DNA of 64,000 nt from Candidatus Methanarcanum hacksteinii (GTDB lineage: Archaea; Thermoplasmatota; Thermoplasmata; Methanomassiliicoccales; Methanomethylophilaceae). The translations under genes were made by a program, and so were the position numbers. This document shows positions 17,501 through 24,778 of the stretch, in pieces (within the stretch, counting starts at the first letter, position 1; the number at the start of each line of letters is the position of its first letter). Where the stretch lies: NCBI GenBank assembly GCA_006954405.1, contig LVVQ01000002.1, positions 62,001 through 126,000 on the forward strand, in the 5' to 3' direction. The notes below the pieces were generated by a model. It was not told the origin of the DNA. It did no database searches and worked only from the letters and a program-made list of their open reading frames with translations.

Positions 17501-17726
17501 TTCTGAGATGGGTGTAAGTAAGGTGCGTTATGACGCAGGAGCAGGATACGTTACATTCGACGCATCACACAACTCCGTGTTCACGATCGTATTGTCCAAC
17601 ACATCCCATGCAGGTACGACAACGGTGTCCGGCGGAGATACGACGAACGATTACTCACTCGTGATCGCATTCGTAGTACTCGTCGCATCACTCGGATTCC
17701 TTGCATACGTGATCAAGAGAAGATAA
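14550..17726 (+). CDS. adhesin-like cell-surface protein 1
   Basis: A 1058-residue secreted protein. Residues 1-30 hold a basic start and a hydrophobic segment (signal peptide or anchor); a C-terminal helix (about 1034-1054) ending KRR would anchor it in the membrane. Between them are Asn/Gly/Thr-rich, beta-strand-like stretches with NNGTI-type repeats, typical of parallel beta-helix adhesins. A domain of about 130 residues before the anchor (from about 900) is shared with the second adhesin. GAGAG precedes the ATG at 14550; an in-frame ATG at 14532 is less likely. The role in attachment is inferred from architecture, as for adhesin-like proteins of gut methanogens. Confidence 0.8.
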   Translation: MEKKMKILAFAAVALMFAVCFIGFVAINDDAVDADGTTTTVDKGPLKDMKYTGTMAYDEKGVYTLSTDVIVTLTDNISMKGVKFVGEGHSLTIKSSAGGPYKLDVEYDFGNNTGKDAGRIFQVSTFVLDGANLKVIQKDTGKSAGPDINEAECSVFGTAKVTVKNGSEMTITTNKYANRVFYNNASSLTIETGAKVILERASSSTVSLSMTGGATLFIKNPLSTAGNFYPNIDGGKITVEGAADGNHGLFFYGSVSNAEGAAAGVLKNCAVKTDGIVGFYSHKSVDATESKFEAKELVVAKSVAADMADVKGATFNVTKVGALNPNDGYKPVNDKKLYLNGVTFNGNTVIGSGASLVVEGGETLTVAEGATISVFGTIDNKGTIVNNGTIIVKDAAGLKTAVAAGGKISLANDVEITDHDSTGDKNGLKITKCVNITGNGYTIKFSGEGTIYGFVFSNGCNGSTLSNVSLDFGKIAKYGLCIRDMSEGNDGITIENVTIDNYGKTGIDLNGVYGKIKLKNVDVKGNGHYVDTVTNLTRGHGYALVIDDIRDGASFTTENCTITSVNVHNFCGKIHSVDLSGCNGLLFVSVEDGSTKRTSVLDTIGNSVSHNKQNGKLESIIGENGLLKDNIVTFPVGFNEKKYAIFDTVNDKDGNKKTNGGSFEVLRAYRVCYGMAFFDANVKIVKDYTINCDVIIPNGVSVLVGKDVTLTITKDSTLTGTINGPGDSKLTANGMKAGEGGITITGGSLIINGKIMNASGSEAGATVTVSGGAIKINGSLEAGATMVIEENTTVTVENGKSFSSEGIIDNKGIITNDGVLTNNGTIKMTGASNIAGDKKVVNNGIVIDERAEDKPAVPITNDGTVVAKNNADEYKKAKIDVVEQDPDKRADAEGKIEVSTNKYAFITPITTTGKLDIVMNNGQYTVTIPEGTTIAAGTVISVSLIEYQSDSVTRYQINTPGIENFSMKLPCQVGFKKAKVYCDDSEMGVSKVRYDAGAGYVTFDASHNSVFTIVLSNTSHAGTTTVSGGDTTNDYSLVIAFVVLVASLGFLAYVIKRR

Positions 17727-17746
17727 ACGATTTATGATAAAGGAAC

Positions 17747-17801
17747 GGGTCGCATCCTGACGTAATCGGGATGCACCCTTTCCGATTTTTCTATTTTTCT
17801 T
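17747..17801 (+). terminator. hairpin plus T-runs after adhesin 1
   Basis: An imperfect stem GGGTCGCATCC / GGGATGCACCC is followed by two T-rich runs. A related hairpin follows the second adhesin. Confidence 0.65.
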
Positions 17802-18156
17802 CATATTCAATTCTGTGGCTCGCCATGATTCTCTACGGTGTTCGTTGAGAGATTCATGTCATCATGCGATTGAAATCTGTATTCATTAACATAATTACGC
17901 AATAGGCCTCTAGTTCTGTTAATTTAACTCAAGCAGAAGAACATATCACATATTGTTCTTGGTTTTTAGTTTCGTATCAGACTACAATAGAATCGTATTC
18001 TGTTCTTTGGCATACGCGGTTTCTGCGATGATTCCTGTATTTTGATGTAGAAAGATTTGAGAGATCGAACATGTGTGAAACTTGAGTTGATGTGCTTGTT
18101 ATGATGAAATAGGTGTTTCTACAGCAGGGAATTGGATTCGCAATTGGACAGAACTC
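17802..18156. other. intergenic stretch with no gene recognised
   Basis: About 350 bp of AT-rich sequence between the adhesin 1 terminator and the duplicated promoter of adhesin 2. Short open frames here lack a plausible start signal or composition. A GTTAATTTAAC palindrome at 17918-17928 is the only structure seen. Confidence 0.5.
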
Positions 18157-18166
18157 CATCCATAGA

Positions 18167-18174
18167 TATATAAG
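18167..18174 (+). promoter_or_regulatory. TATA box of adhesin gene 2
   Basis: TATATAAG in a block of about 150 bp (18157-18309) nearly identical to the promoter and leader of adhesin 1 (14398-14552). Confidence 0.6.
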
Positions 18175-18200
18175 GTATATTGAATGTATAACAGTTAAAT

Positions 18201-18217
18201 TAAGTGTATTACACTTA
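18201..18217 (+). promoter_or_regulatory. 17-bp operator-like dyad, copy 2
   Basis: Identical to the dyad at 14442-14458: TAAGTGTA-T-TACACTTA, located about 35 nt after the TATA box. Confidence 0.6.
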
Positions 18218-18306
18218 GAATGAATGGACTAACACAGCGGTTCACGTGCTTTCTGTTTGTTTTGGAAGTCATGGCGTTCGTTATGTCCACGAATGGAGAG
18301 AGAAGA

Positions 18307-20619
18307 ATGGAGAAGGAGAATAAGGTCCTATTCGCATTGATGTTGGCGGTATTCGCGATCGTCGCTTGTGCTTTCATCATGTTCGATGATGAGGGCCCTA
18401 TGGCGGATGGTGTCACCGCGGATGTTGATATCAGTACACTAGATGAGCTCAAGAGTAAAATGAATGACCCGAATATCAAAACCATCAAAATCGTTGGCAA
18501 TATTGAAATAAGAAAAGGGGAAACCGTTGAAATTGACGCTGAAAAAACCATCACTATATCAAAGAATTTCAAGTTAACAAACAATGGAGTACTTACGAGC
18601 AAATGGAAAAGCAACGACGGTAAAGAATGCGAAGGTCTCATCAATACAAATTTCATAATCGAAGGTACATTTGAAAATAATGGTGATGTTTACGGAGCAT
18701 TTACCATTAAAGGAGAATGTATTGTCGGTAAGAACGGGTATATTCACACTAGCACTGGACAAAGCACGAAAATTGCTAATGGTGCAGAATTCACTGTCAA
18801 TGGTGGAAAACTTAGTTACATGACTATTGAAAACAGTGGAACCATGACCGTCGATTACCCTTCTGTTTTGACTAATGTCAACTTCAAAAACACAAAACCC
18901 ATAATAATCAATGGTGGCCTTATTGATATCAAAACTGATAGTACAATAAGTGATTTGGACACGTATAAATCCAATTTTACGGTTGCTGCTGATTATGAGA
19001 TGAAGTGGAGTGGCAACGAAGCTCCACTTTGTGGAACTGTTGTGAAGAAAGTAAAGGGAGAACCGTCCATTGAAATCAAAACTGGTGACAAATCTTGTTA
19101 CCTTGAGAAGGTCGAATATCTCGATAAGATTGTTGCCGATGAAGACACGATCATACTTCACAAAGATATCACGTTAGATGATGATGGTTTTTATTTTTCA
19201 AAGAGTGTTACTCTCGATGGTAATAAGCATACCATTAGTGGCAACGTTACAACAGAAAGAGGTGTGACCAATCCCACTATGTGTGGTATATTCTTCAATG
19301 GAAAAGGCAAGATTTTCAACATAACTAACACGACATTTAAAAACATCGTTTGTGAGGGATGTGTCAACAGATATGCTGTTGCCATATGGAATGCTGAAAA
19401 CGCAATTGTGGAGAACTGTCTTTTTGAAAATAATGATGCAAATTATATCCTGGATATACATGACGACAAATCGTTTGTAATGAAAGGATGTACATTTAAA
19501 AACAACATAGATAGCCATACGGTGCCAATAGATGCATCTGGAGGAAGTACTACTGAATTTAGCATTTATGACTGTCTTTTCGAGGGCAATATTTCATCAA
19601 CATCTGTGTTTTACAACAACTCTCCAACAGGCGTTGGAGTTTGTAAAGTTGAGGGATGTACATTCAAATCTAATGTCATCGGCAGTGGCGATAATGGTGC
19701 TACTTTGTATCTGTCACGTCCTGCTACAATCACCGGATGTCTTTTCGAGGGCAACACAACAAAAGAAGGTATCTCGAATAAGAGTGCAGGTGCAATTTGT
19801 ACTGGAAGCAATTCCACAGGGACGATAATCAACGGAAATGTATTCAAAAACAATCAGAATTTCAATACCAACGGAACTAGTGCGAAGAATATACTCATTG
19901 CCATGGACGGATTCAATTTGAATTCTAATTATTTTGATGATGGTAAGGCGCCATCAAATTCCAAAGCTGGGAATGACATATGGATCAAAGAGAAAACTAT
20001 CACATATGTTCTTGACACATATGCAAATTCATACAAGACTGTCGGGAATGGAGTGATTACAGAAGATTATGTCTCATGCTACATTGGAGATGCAGAGCAC
20101 CCGTCCCTTGTTGAGGGTGAGTTTAAAGTGAACAATAGTAAATTCGCGTTCATAGGTTCGACTACCACGACAGGCAAACTCAATATTGTCATGAATGACG
20201 GCCTCAGAAAATACACTGTGGCGCTCCCTGAAGGAACTGCAATAGGTGCAGGATCTGTCATTTCTGTCAAGTATGTCGGCTCTACAGATTCTGTCACAAA
20301 GTATGAGATCGAAACCCCGGGCATAGAGAATTTCAGCGTAAAGCTCCCATGTATGGCAGGATTCAAGAATGCTAAAGTTCTTTGTAATGATTCTGAAGTG
20401 GGCGTTAGCAATGTCTATTATGATGCGAATGCAGGATATGTAACATTCGATGCTGCACACAATTCTGTGTTCTCCATCGTATTATCGGGAGATTCAGCTT
20501 CTTCTGGTGTTGTGACGACATCGGGCAGTAATGTTGCACACAACTACTCTCCTGCAATAGCATTCATGTTGCTCGTGGCATCACTCGGATTCCTTGCATA
20601 CGTGATCAGGAAGAAGTAA
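18307..20619 (+). CDS. adhesin-like cell-surface protein 2
   Basis: A 770-residue paralogue of adhesin 1. It has an N-terminal hydrophobic segment (about 8-24), a central region with GCTFKNN / CLFEGN-type repeats (about residues 340-560) typical of the right-handed beta-helix (pectate-lyase-like) fold, a domain from about 610 matching the C-terminal domain of adhesin 1 (TTTGKL, GIENFS, KLPC, GYVTFDA and HNSVF motifs), and a C-terminal anchor about 745-765 with nearly the same helix (LLVASLGFLAYVIR). The frame is open 29 codons upstream to ATG 18220, but the matching leader of adhesin 1 is out of frame, so the start at 18307 after GAGAGAAGA was chosen. Confidence 0.8.
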   Translation: MEKENKVLFALMLAVFAIVACAFIMFDDEGPMADGVTADVDISTLDELKSKMNDPNIKTIKIVGNIEIRKGETVEIDAEKTITISKNFKLTNNGVLTSKWKSNDGKECEGLINTNFIIEGTFENNGDVYGAFTIKGECIVGKNGYIHTSTGQSTKIANGAEFTVNGGKLSYMTIENSGTMTVDYPSVLTNVNFKNTKPIIINGGLIDIKTDSTISDLDTYKSNFTVAADYEMKWSGNEAPLCGTVVKKVKGEPSIEIKTGDKSCYLEKVEYLDKIVADEDTIILHKDITLDDDGFYFSKSVTLDGNKHTISGNVTTERGVTNPTMCGIFFNGKGKIFNITNTTFKNIVCEGCVNRYAVAIWNAENAIVENCLFENNDANYILDIHDDKSFVMKGCTFKNNIDSHTVPIDASGGSTTEFSIYDCLFEGNISSTSVFYNNSPTGVGVCKVEGCTFKSNVIGSGDNGATLYLSRPATITGCLFEGNTTKEGISNKSAGAICTGSNSTGTIINGNVFKNNQNFNTNGTSAKNILIAMDGFNLNSNYFDDGKAPSNSKAGNDIWIKEKTITYVLDTYANSYKTVGNGVITEDYVSCYIGDAEHPSLVEGEFKVNNSKFAFIGSTTTTGKLNIVMNDGLRKYTVALPEGTAIGAGSVISVKYVGSTDSVTKYEIETPGIENFSVKLPCMAGFKNAKVLCNDSEVGVSNVYYDANAGYVTFDAAHNSVFSIVLSGDSASSGVVTTSGSNVAHNYSPAIAFMLLVASLGFLAYVIRKK

Positions 20620-20633
20620 ACAATTTAAGAGAA

Positions 20634-20690
20634 GGAATGGATCGTATCTCGATTCGTCGAGATACATCCTTCCAAATTTTTCTTTTGTTT
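20634..20690 (+). terminator. long hairpin plus T-run after adhesin 2
   Basis: GTATCTCGA / TCGAGATAC with a TTCG loop, extended by GGAT/ATCC and GGAA/TTCC pairs, is followed by AAATTTTTCTTTT. It resembles the adhesin 1 terminator in layout. Confidence 0.75.
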
Positions 20691-20820
20691 TAATGACAAG
20701 TGGTTGAGCATAACACACATTATGGCTAGCGATAATGTAGCACATGCTACCTCCATGTTTATGTTTACTAACACTGAAAAGTCATCATATTAACAATCAC
20801 TAATTGTAAATAAATACTAT

Positions 20821-20837
20821 TAAGTATTATACACTTA
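20821..20837 (+). promoter_or_regulatory. 17-bp operator-like dyad, variant copy 3
   Basis: TAAGTATT-A-TACACTTA: the right half is identical to the adhesin dyads and the left half matches at 5 of 8 bases. It lies 50 nt upstream of the winged-helix gene and suggests common regulation, possibly by that protein. Confidence 0.45.
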
Positions 20838-20887
20838 TAATAAATGTAAATGATTGTTCTTATAACGTTATTTGCGAGAGCACAGAG

Positions 20888-21154
20888 ATGGATGAGATGA
20901 AACAATACAAGATCAAAGCATTGGAAGAGAAACACATCCTGTCGACCATATTGTTCCTTGGAGAGAATGGTGTGACATCGAAGACCACGTTATATGAGAA
21001 CGTATCAAAGAATCCAAGGATGCCTGACAAGTTATGCGAATTGGAGAAGGTCGGATTACTCAATGTCCGTTCGGGTTATCCTACAAGTATAGAACTTACC
21101 TCAAAAGGTAAAGCCGTATACGAATTCTTAAGAGAGATCGAAGACATCGTTTGA
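20888..21154 (+). CDS. winged-helix DNA-binding protein
   Basis: An 88-residue protein. The order of helices and a final beta wing (KVGLLNVRSGYPTSIELTSKGKAVYEFL, within about residues 54-82) fits the small archaeal winged-helix transcription regulators of the MarR/ArsR-like type. It follows the two adhesin genes on the same strand, has its own promoter, and shares a dyad with them, so it is a good candidate regulator of the adhesins. DNA target and ligand are inferred only. Confidence 0.75.
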   Translation: MDEMKQYKIKALEEKHILSTILFLGENGVTSKTTLYENVSKNPRMPDKLCELEKVGLLNVRSGYPTSIELTSKGKAVYEFLREIEDIV

Positions 21155-21285
21155 ATCATCAGTCTCATTCTCATAACAGTTTTTTCCGTATGTCTTTCTC
21201 ATGAGCGAACAATCATGAGCTAAGCACATCGCCTTATAATGATTTTTTTTGATAACACATCTTACCTTCACCTGCGCGATTCAAA

Positions 21286-21381
21286 AAAGTCGCTTGGAAA
21301 ATGTGCTAATATTCAGAAAACTCCCTTGGAAAATGTGCTGAACATTGAAAAAGTCGCTTGGAAAATGTGTAGCTGTCATTT
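21286..21381. repeat. three tandem 32-bp imperfect repeats
   Basis: Three units of 32 bp start at 21286, 21318 and 21350. Each contains the invariant core CTTGGAAAATGTG (21293-21305, 21325-21337, 21357-21369). The flanking intergenic region 21155-21486 holds no convincing gene. A frame of 102 codons crosses the repeats but its product is just the repeat read three times in shifting phase (32 is not a multiple of 3). Confidence 0.8.
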
Positions 21382-21486
21382 CAGGCATATGTATGGTGGT
21401 TTGTCACGGTGCAGTTTTGAGTTCTATTTTCTTCATGATTGGGCGATTCATTGCGTAGGTTCAATGAATTTTATGTCAATTTTTAT

Positions 21487-22749
21487 TCAAATCATCACAT
21501 CCTCATTGGAAACGAAGGGTTTGGCTCCGAACTTATCCACAGAATAACTTTTCTGAAGATCGATGTCTGCACGTACGCCGTTGAAATCCGATAGTGAATA
21601 CAGTTCTGACGCACCAGTATCGATGTTCTTCTGGGTGAACCATATCTGATCCCTGCGAAGGAGCTCCAATGACAATAACGATTGATCTTGAGTATTCACT
21701 ATCAATTGGGCTTTGTTAGGATTCGCAGCATTTCTGAATTGACGTATTATCCATTTCGCTATGTCGGAGTGGATGAATGTGCCGAATTCATCGATCATCA
21801 CCGTGTAGCCGTGTTCCAATGCATCGACAATGGGCCCCATCAGACAGAACAGTTGCATCGTACCATTGGATTCGATCTGAAACGGGAAATTAAGCATGCC
21901 CTTGTCCACGTCGCTGTTCTTGAAATCGTGTTCCAGGAACAGAGAGGTCTCTGCCACCTCCGTGTTCCCTGTGGCCATCATCAGACCAATGACCTGTTGA
22001 GGGATTTGATTGATCAATTCCACCGCATTTCTGGTCTTCACCGTTCCAGAGATCCCACAGATCCCAAGATCTGCGATCCTCAGAGCTTTCATCATATGTT
22101 CTTTGAATCCTTTATTCAGGTTGATGTATTCTATCACATCATTGAGCATCGTCGAAAGGTTCCCGCCGATGATCTTGATATCATTCACTATGCCCTTGTG
22201 GGCAGCGAGACAGGTTTCATTGTTGTATTGGGCAGCTACTGACAAGAAGGATGATGTCGGTGATGTCAGCATAGAGCTGGATCTGAGGCCCCTTATCGCC
22301 GTACGTCCGAATTTAAAATTCTGTTCTTTTCTGGAGAAGACCATGCCCTTTCTACCTTTGGGGGAGTGATAGAGTGATTCTGCAACAACATGATCTTTGT
22401 CGAATGATATCGAATAATCATACCGGACATCATCAACGGTGAAAGCGATCCCCAATTCAGTCGGAGCAGAAAGTGTCTCATTAGAAGCACGGAATGGTTG
22501 GTACCACGGATATGTTATGTTCGGGTTCATAGGGGCACGGACCATTATCTGAAGCACGTCCATCGCTTTTAGAACGTATGATTTGCCAGATGCGTTGGCA
22601 CCGAAGATCACTGCAGCCCCAAGAAGTGGATCTTTAAGTGGGCTGTTGAGTAGATTGCCTTCGTTACCATCTAAAGCAGTGGATTCCATGGAGAACACCG
22701 CTTTATCTTTGAACGGTCCGAAGTTCTTTATGCTGAACTCTATGAGCAT
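21487..22749 (-). CDS. AAA family ATPase (AAA_15/AAA_21, COG1106-like)
   Basis: A 420-residue ATPase of the SMC/OLD-like group. It starts MLIEFSIKNFGPFKDKAVFSM, the usual first strand, has Walker A GANASGKS (about 49-56) and a late Walker B TVMIDEFGTFIHSDI, with a following signature-like NTQDQSLLS. Such stand-alone ATPases are often in defence or accessory islands, sometimes with RloB-type partners; none is present here. The start at 22749 is 5 codons inside the open frame and lies about 26 nt after a TATA element, fitting a leaderless transcript. It lies between the repeats and the tRNA-Pro island. Confidence 0.82.
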   Translation of the reverse strand: MLIEFSIKNFGPFKDKAVFSMESTALDGNEGNLLNSPLKDPLLGAAVIFGANASGKSYVLKAMDVLQIMVRAPMNPNITYPWYQPFRASNETLSAPTELGIAFTVDDVRYDYSISFDKDHVVAESLYHSPKGRKGMVFSRKEQNFKFGRTAIRGLRSSSMLTSPTSSFLSVAAQYNNETCLAAHKGIVNDIKIIGGNLSTMLNDVIEYINLNKGFKEHMMKALRIADLGICGISGTVKTRNAVELINQIPQQVIGLMMATGNTEVAETSLFLEHDFKNSDVDKGMLNFPFQIESNGTMQLFCLMGPIVDALEHGYTVMIDEFGTFIHSDIAKWIIRQFRNAANPNKAQLIVNTQDQSLLSLELLRRDQIWFTQKNIDTGASELYSLSDFNGVRADIDLQKSYSVDKFGAKPFVSNEDVMI

Positions 22750-22769
22750 AATAACACAATGCATTTTAA

Positions 22770-22778
22770 GATATAAAA
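22770..22778 (-). promoter_or_regulatory. TATA element of the AAA ATPase gene
   Basis: The minus strand reads TTTTATATC, centred 25 nt before the ATG at 22749. Confidence 0.45.
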
Positions 22779-23121
22779 TTGTAATTATTTTACAAAATCA
22801 AATGATAAAATACAAAAGAATGCGATTTAACGCTTCTGATAATTATTCATCGTATGATGTCAGAACATGTATCTTTCCGTCAGAGCATCGATATCGAATC
22901 GTTGGCAGAGAATCTCTCTGATGGATGATCATCGGGTGATGTAGATTCGATGTTCTGCCCCTCATAGCGAGCGTCTGAACTTACGCGGTGTTCGGTGTGT
23001 GTTCAGATTAGGATACGCTAGGCGAGGACTGGATTCGTCCATCAGACCATGTCCGTACATCAAATCATGGACATTATGTGATCGACAGGCGCAGCTATCG
23101 GAAGGAGATGTAAACGAATCG
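22779..23121. other. intergenic stretch with no gene recognised
   Basis: About 340 bp between the AAA ATPase promoter and the tRNA-Pro fragment. No RNA gene or credible coding frame was seen; a minus-strand frame of 97 codons (22962-23255) runs through the tRNA-derived repeat and is probably chance. It may be remnant DNA of past insertions. Confidence 0.4.
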
Positions 23122-23146
23122 ATGAGTGGGCCTATCCGGATTTGAA
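23122..23146. repeat. 25-bp copy of the tRNA-Pro 3' end (att-like repeat, distal)
   Basis: These 25 bp are identical to 24670-24694, which includes the 3' end of tRNA-Pro (acceptor and part of the T arm). The repeat is in direct orientation, 1548 bp from the tRNA copy, with one ATPase gene between. This is the pattern left by integration at a tRNA 3' end. Confidence 0.75.
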
Positions 23147-23267
23147 TTTTATATGGCCAGCAATCTGATAATAATTTCAATAGAGTCATTTTAAGGCTCA
23201 TTGTAAATGGTTCAAATCCATTCATGTATGTTGGACACATCATATGTGCTATCAATAGACAGGCGAA

Positions 23268-24494
23268 TCATGTCAGATACAGATCTGCCCTCCCATCCAG
23301 AAAGTCTATGATGTTGTAGTGGACGATCCCATCTCTGGACATGTCAAGTTCATCCAATGACAGAACATATTTTGGGTTTGCACTCTTTATCGGCGAGAAT
23401 GCTCCGAATTCGCGTTCAATCGTTTCATCGTTCGTCATCAGATAGGCTATCTGAACAAAGCATTTCTTTCCGTTCTTTATCACTACAAAATCGACTTCTG
23501 CCTTGTAAGTCTCACCTACATAGACCTCATATCCTCTGGATATCAATTCATCATAGACCAAAGTCTCCAGAAAGAACGTGTCTCTCAGATCCATTGAATT
23601 GGTGTTAATGAAAGACAGTCCGTTATCCAGAGCATAATTCTTTACAAAAGAGTCCATTATCTTTTTTCCGGAAACATTGTATTTTTTGGTCCGTTTTATG
23701 AGGAATGCCTTCTCCATCCTTTCAAGATAATTATACACTGTCTGTAATGAGATATACTTGTCCGAATTGTGTGTATTGTTCAGATAATCGACAACATTCT
23801 GAGCAGAGAATCTCGAGCCGCTGTTGGACAGAACGAAAGATGCGACGTGTTTTAGCTTCTCTTTTTCACTGGAGCTTCTTCTTTTTAAAACATCCGTCAC
23901 TATTATTGATTCATATAATTCTTCCAGGTATTCTCTGACTGCAGTTTCATCTTTGTATTGAAAACGCTGCGGATATCCGCCCATGCGGAGATAGTCCTTG
24001 AAAAAATGATTGGGCAATTCTTTTCCTAAGAATATCATGTATTCTTTTGCTTCAGAATAGCTGAAGGGCATTATCAGGAATTCTTTTGTTCTTCCGACAA
24101 GAAGACTTGCCAATTCACCGGAGAGCAGTGTGCTGTTGCTTCCTGTTACGAATATGGAGCAATCATATTTCACTTTGAATGAAGCCAATGCCATTTCAAA
24201 TTCTTTTACATGCTGAATCTCATCAAAAAATAGGTAGTATCTTCCATCTTTGATCTTTTCTCTGATGAAATCATTGAGTTTGGAAGCATCATTGATCGAA
24301 TGATAATCCATGTCTTCAAAGTTTATCATGATCTTATGCTCATCATCAGCATCTATCTCACTTTTGATAGTCTTCAGGATCATAGATTTGCCTGAACGTC
24401 TGGGTCCGACCAAGACCTTGATAAGATCAGTTTCATAATACGGTCTTATCCTGTCCAGATATTTGTTGCGAACCATGATTTTCTCTGAAGGCAT
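23268..24494 (-). CDS. ATP-binding protein with AAA_14 and DUF4143 domains
   Basis: A 408-residue protein. Walker A GPRRSGKS (about 30-37) and Walker B YLFFDEIQHV (about 92-101) belong to the AAA_14 ATPase; the C-terminal third is a DUF4143 region with an EVDFVVIKNGKKCFVQI stretch that resembles a PD-(D/E)XK-like nuclease core. Such genes are abundant and mobile in gut archaea and bacteria; their function is unsettled. The gene sits alone between two copies of the tRNA-Pro 3' end, so it is probably the cargo of a small integrated element. The ATG at 24494 has a second in-frame ATG six codons inside. Confidence 0.85.
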   Translation of the reverse strand: MPSEKIMVRNKYLDRIRPYYETDLIKVLVGPRRSGKSMILKTIKSEIDADDEHKIMINFEDMDYHSINDASKLNDFIREKIKDGRYYLFFDEIQHVKEFEMALASFKVKYDCSIFVTGSNSTLLSGELASLLVGRTKEFLIMPFSYSEAKEYMIFLGKELPNHFFKDYLRMGGYPQRFQYKDETAVREYLEELYESIIVTDVLKRRSSSEKEKLKHVASFVLSNSGSRFSAQNVVDYLNNTHNSDKYISLQTVYNYLERMEKAFLIKRTKKYNVSGKKIMDSFVKNYALDNGLSFINTNSMDLRDTFFLETLVYDELISRGYEVYVGETYKAEVDFVVIKNGKKCFVQIAYLMTNDETIEREFGAFSPIKSANPKYVLSLDELDMSRDGIVHYNIIDFLDGRADLYLT

Positions 24495-24669
24495 GATTGT
24501 ACATATCGTTGAAATTATTAAAAAATTTCCTTAAATTTCAAAGAAGTATGAAATGACTAATAATCCATTATGGGTATCGATCATCGAACTTCAATGTGAA
24601 CCAAATAAGATAAGTTTTATATTATGTAATTGAAAGCAACCATTTTATTGAAAATCAGACAGACACATA

Positions 24670-24694
24670 ATGAGTGGGCCTATCCGGATTTGAA
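24670..24694. repeat. 25-bp att-like repeat at the tRNA-Pro 3' end (proximal)
   Basis: Identical to 23122-23146. It covers the last 22 nt of the tRNA-Pro gene and the three bases beyond its 3' end. Confidence 0.75.
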
Positions 24695-24749
24695 CCGGAG
24701 TCAATGGCTCCCAAAGCCACAAGTATACCAAGCTAGCCCATAGGCCCAC
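24673..24749 (-). tRNA. tRNA-Pro (anticodon TGG)
   Basis: The minus strand folds into a cloverleaf: acceptor GTGGGCC/GGCCCAC, anticodon loop TTTGGGA with anticodon TGG, and T loop GGTTCAAATCC. No CCA is encoded. The base after the acceptor stem (24673) reads T on the RNA strand, unlike the A usual for archaeal tRNA-Pro. The gene's 3' part is repeated at 23122-23146. Confidence 0.92.
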
Positions 24750-24778
24750 GTTCAAAGCAGTGAATGGTGAGATGGTTA

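Noticed and set aside
18220..18306. 29-residue N-terminal extension of adhesin 2
   Set aside because: The near-identical leader of adhesin 1 is out of frame with its gene and contains a stop, so the extension is probably leader RNA read by chance in frame.
21286..21381. CRISPR array
   Set aside because: Three units follow each other without unique spacers, the units diverge outside a 13-bp core, and there are no cas genes nearby.
22962..23255. 97-residue minus-strand gene, possible integrase remnant
   Set aside because: The frame runs through the tRNA-derived repeat and has no recombinase motif.
23268..24494. Prophage or large integrated element
   Set aside because: The span between the tRNA-Pro repeats is only about 1.5 kb with one ATPase gene; no integrase, structural or replication genes are present.
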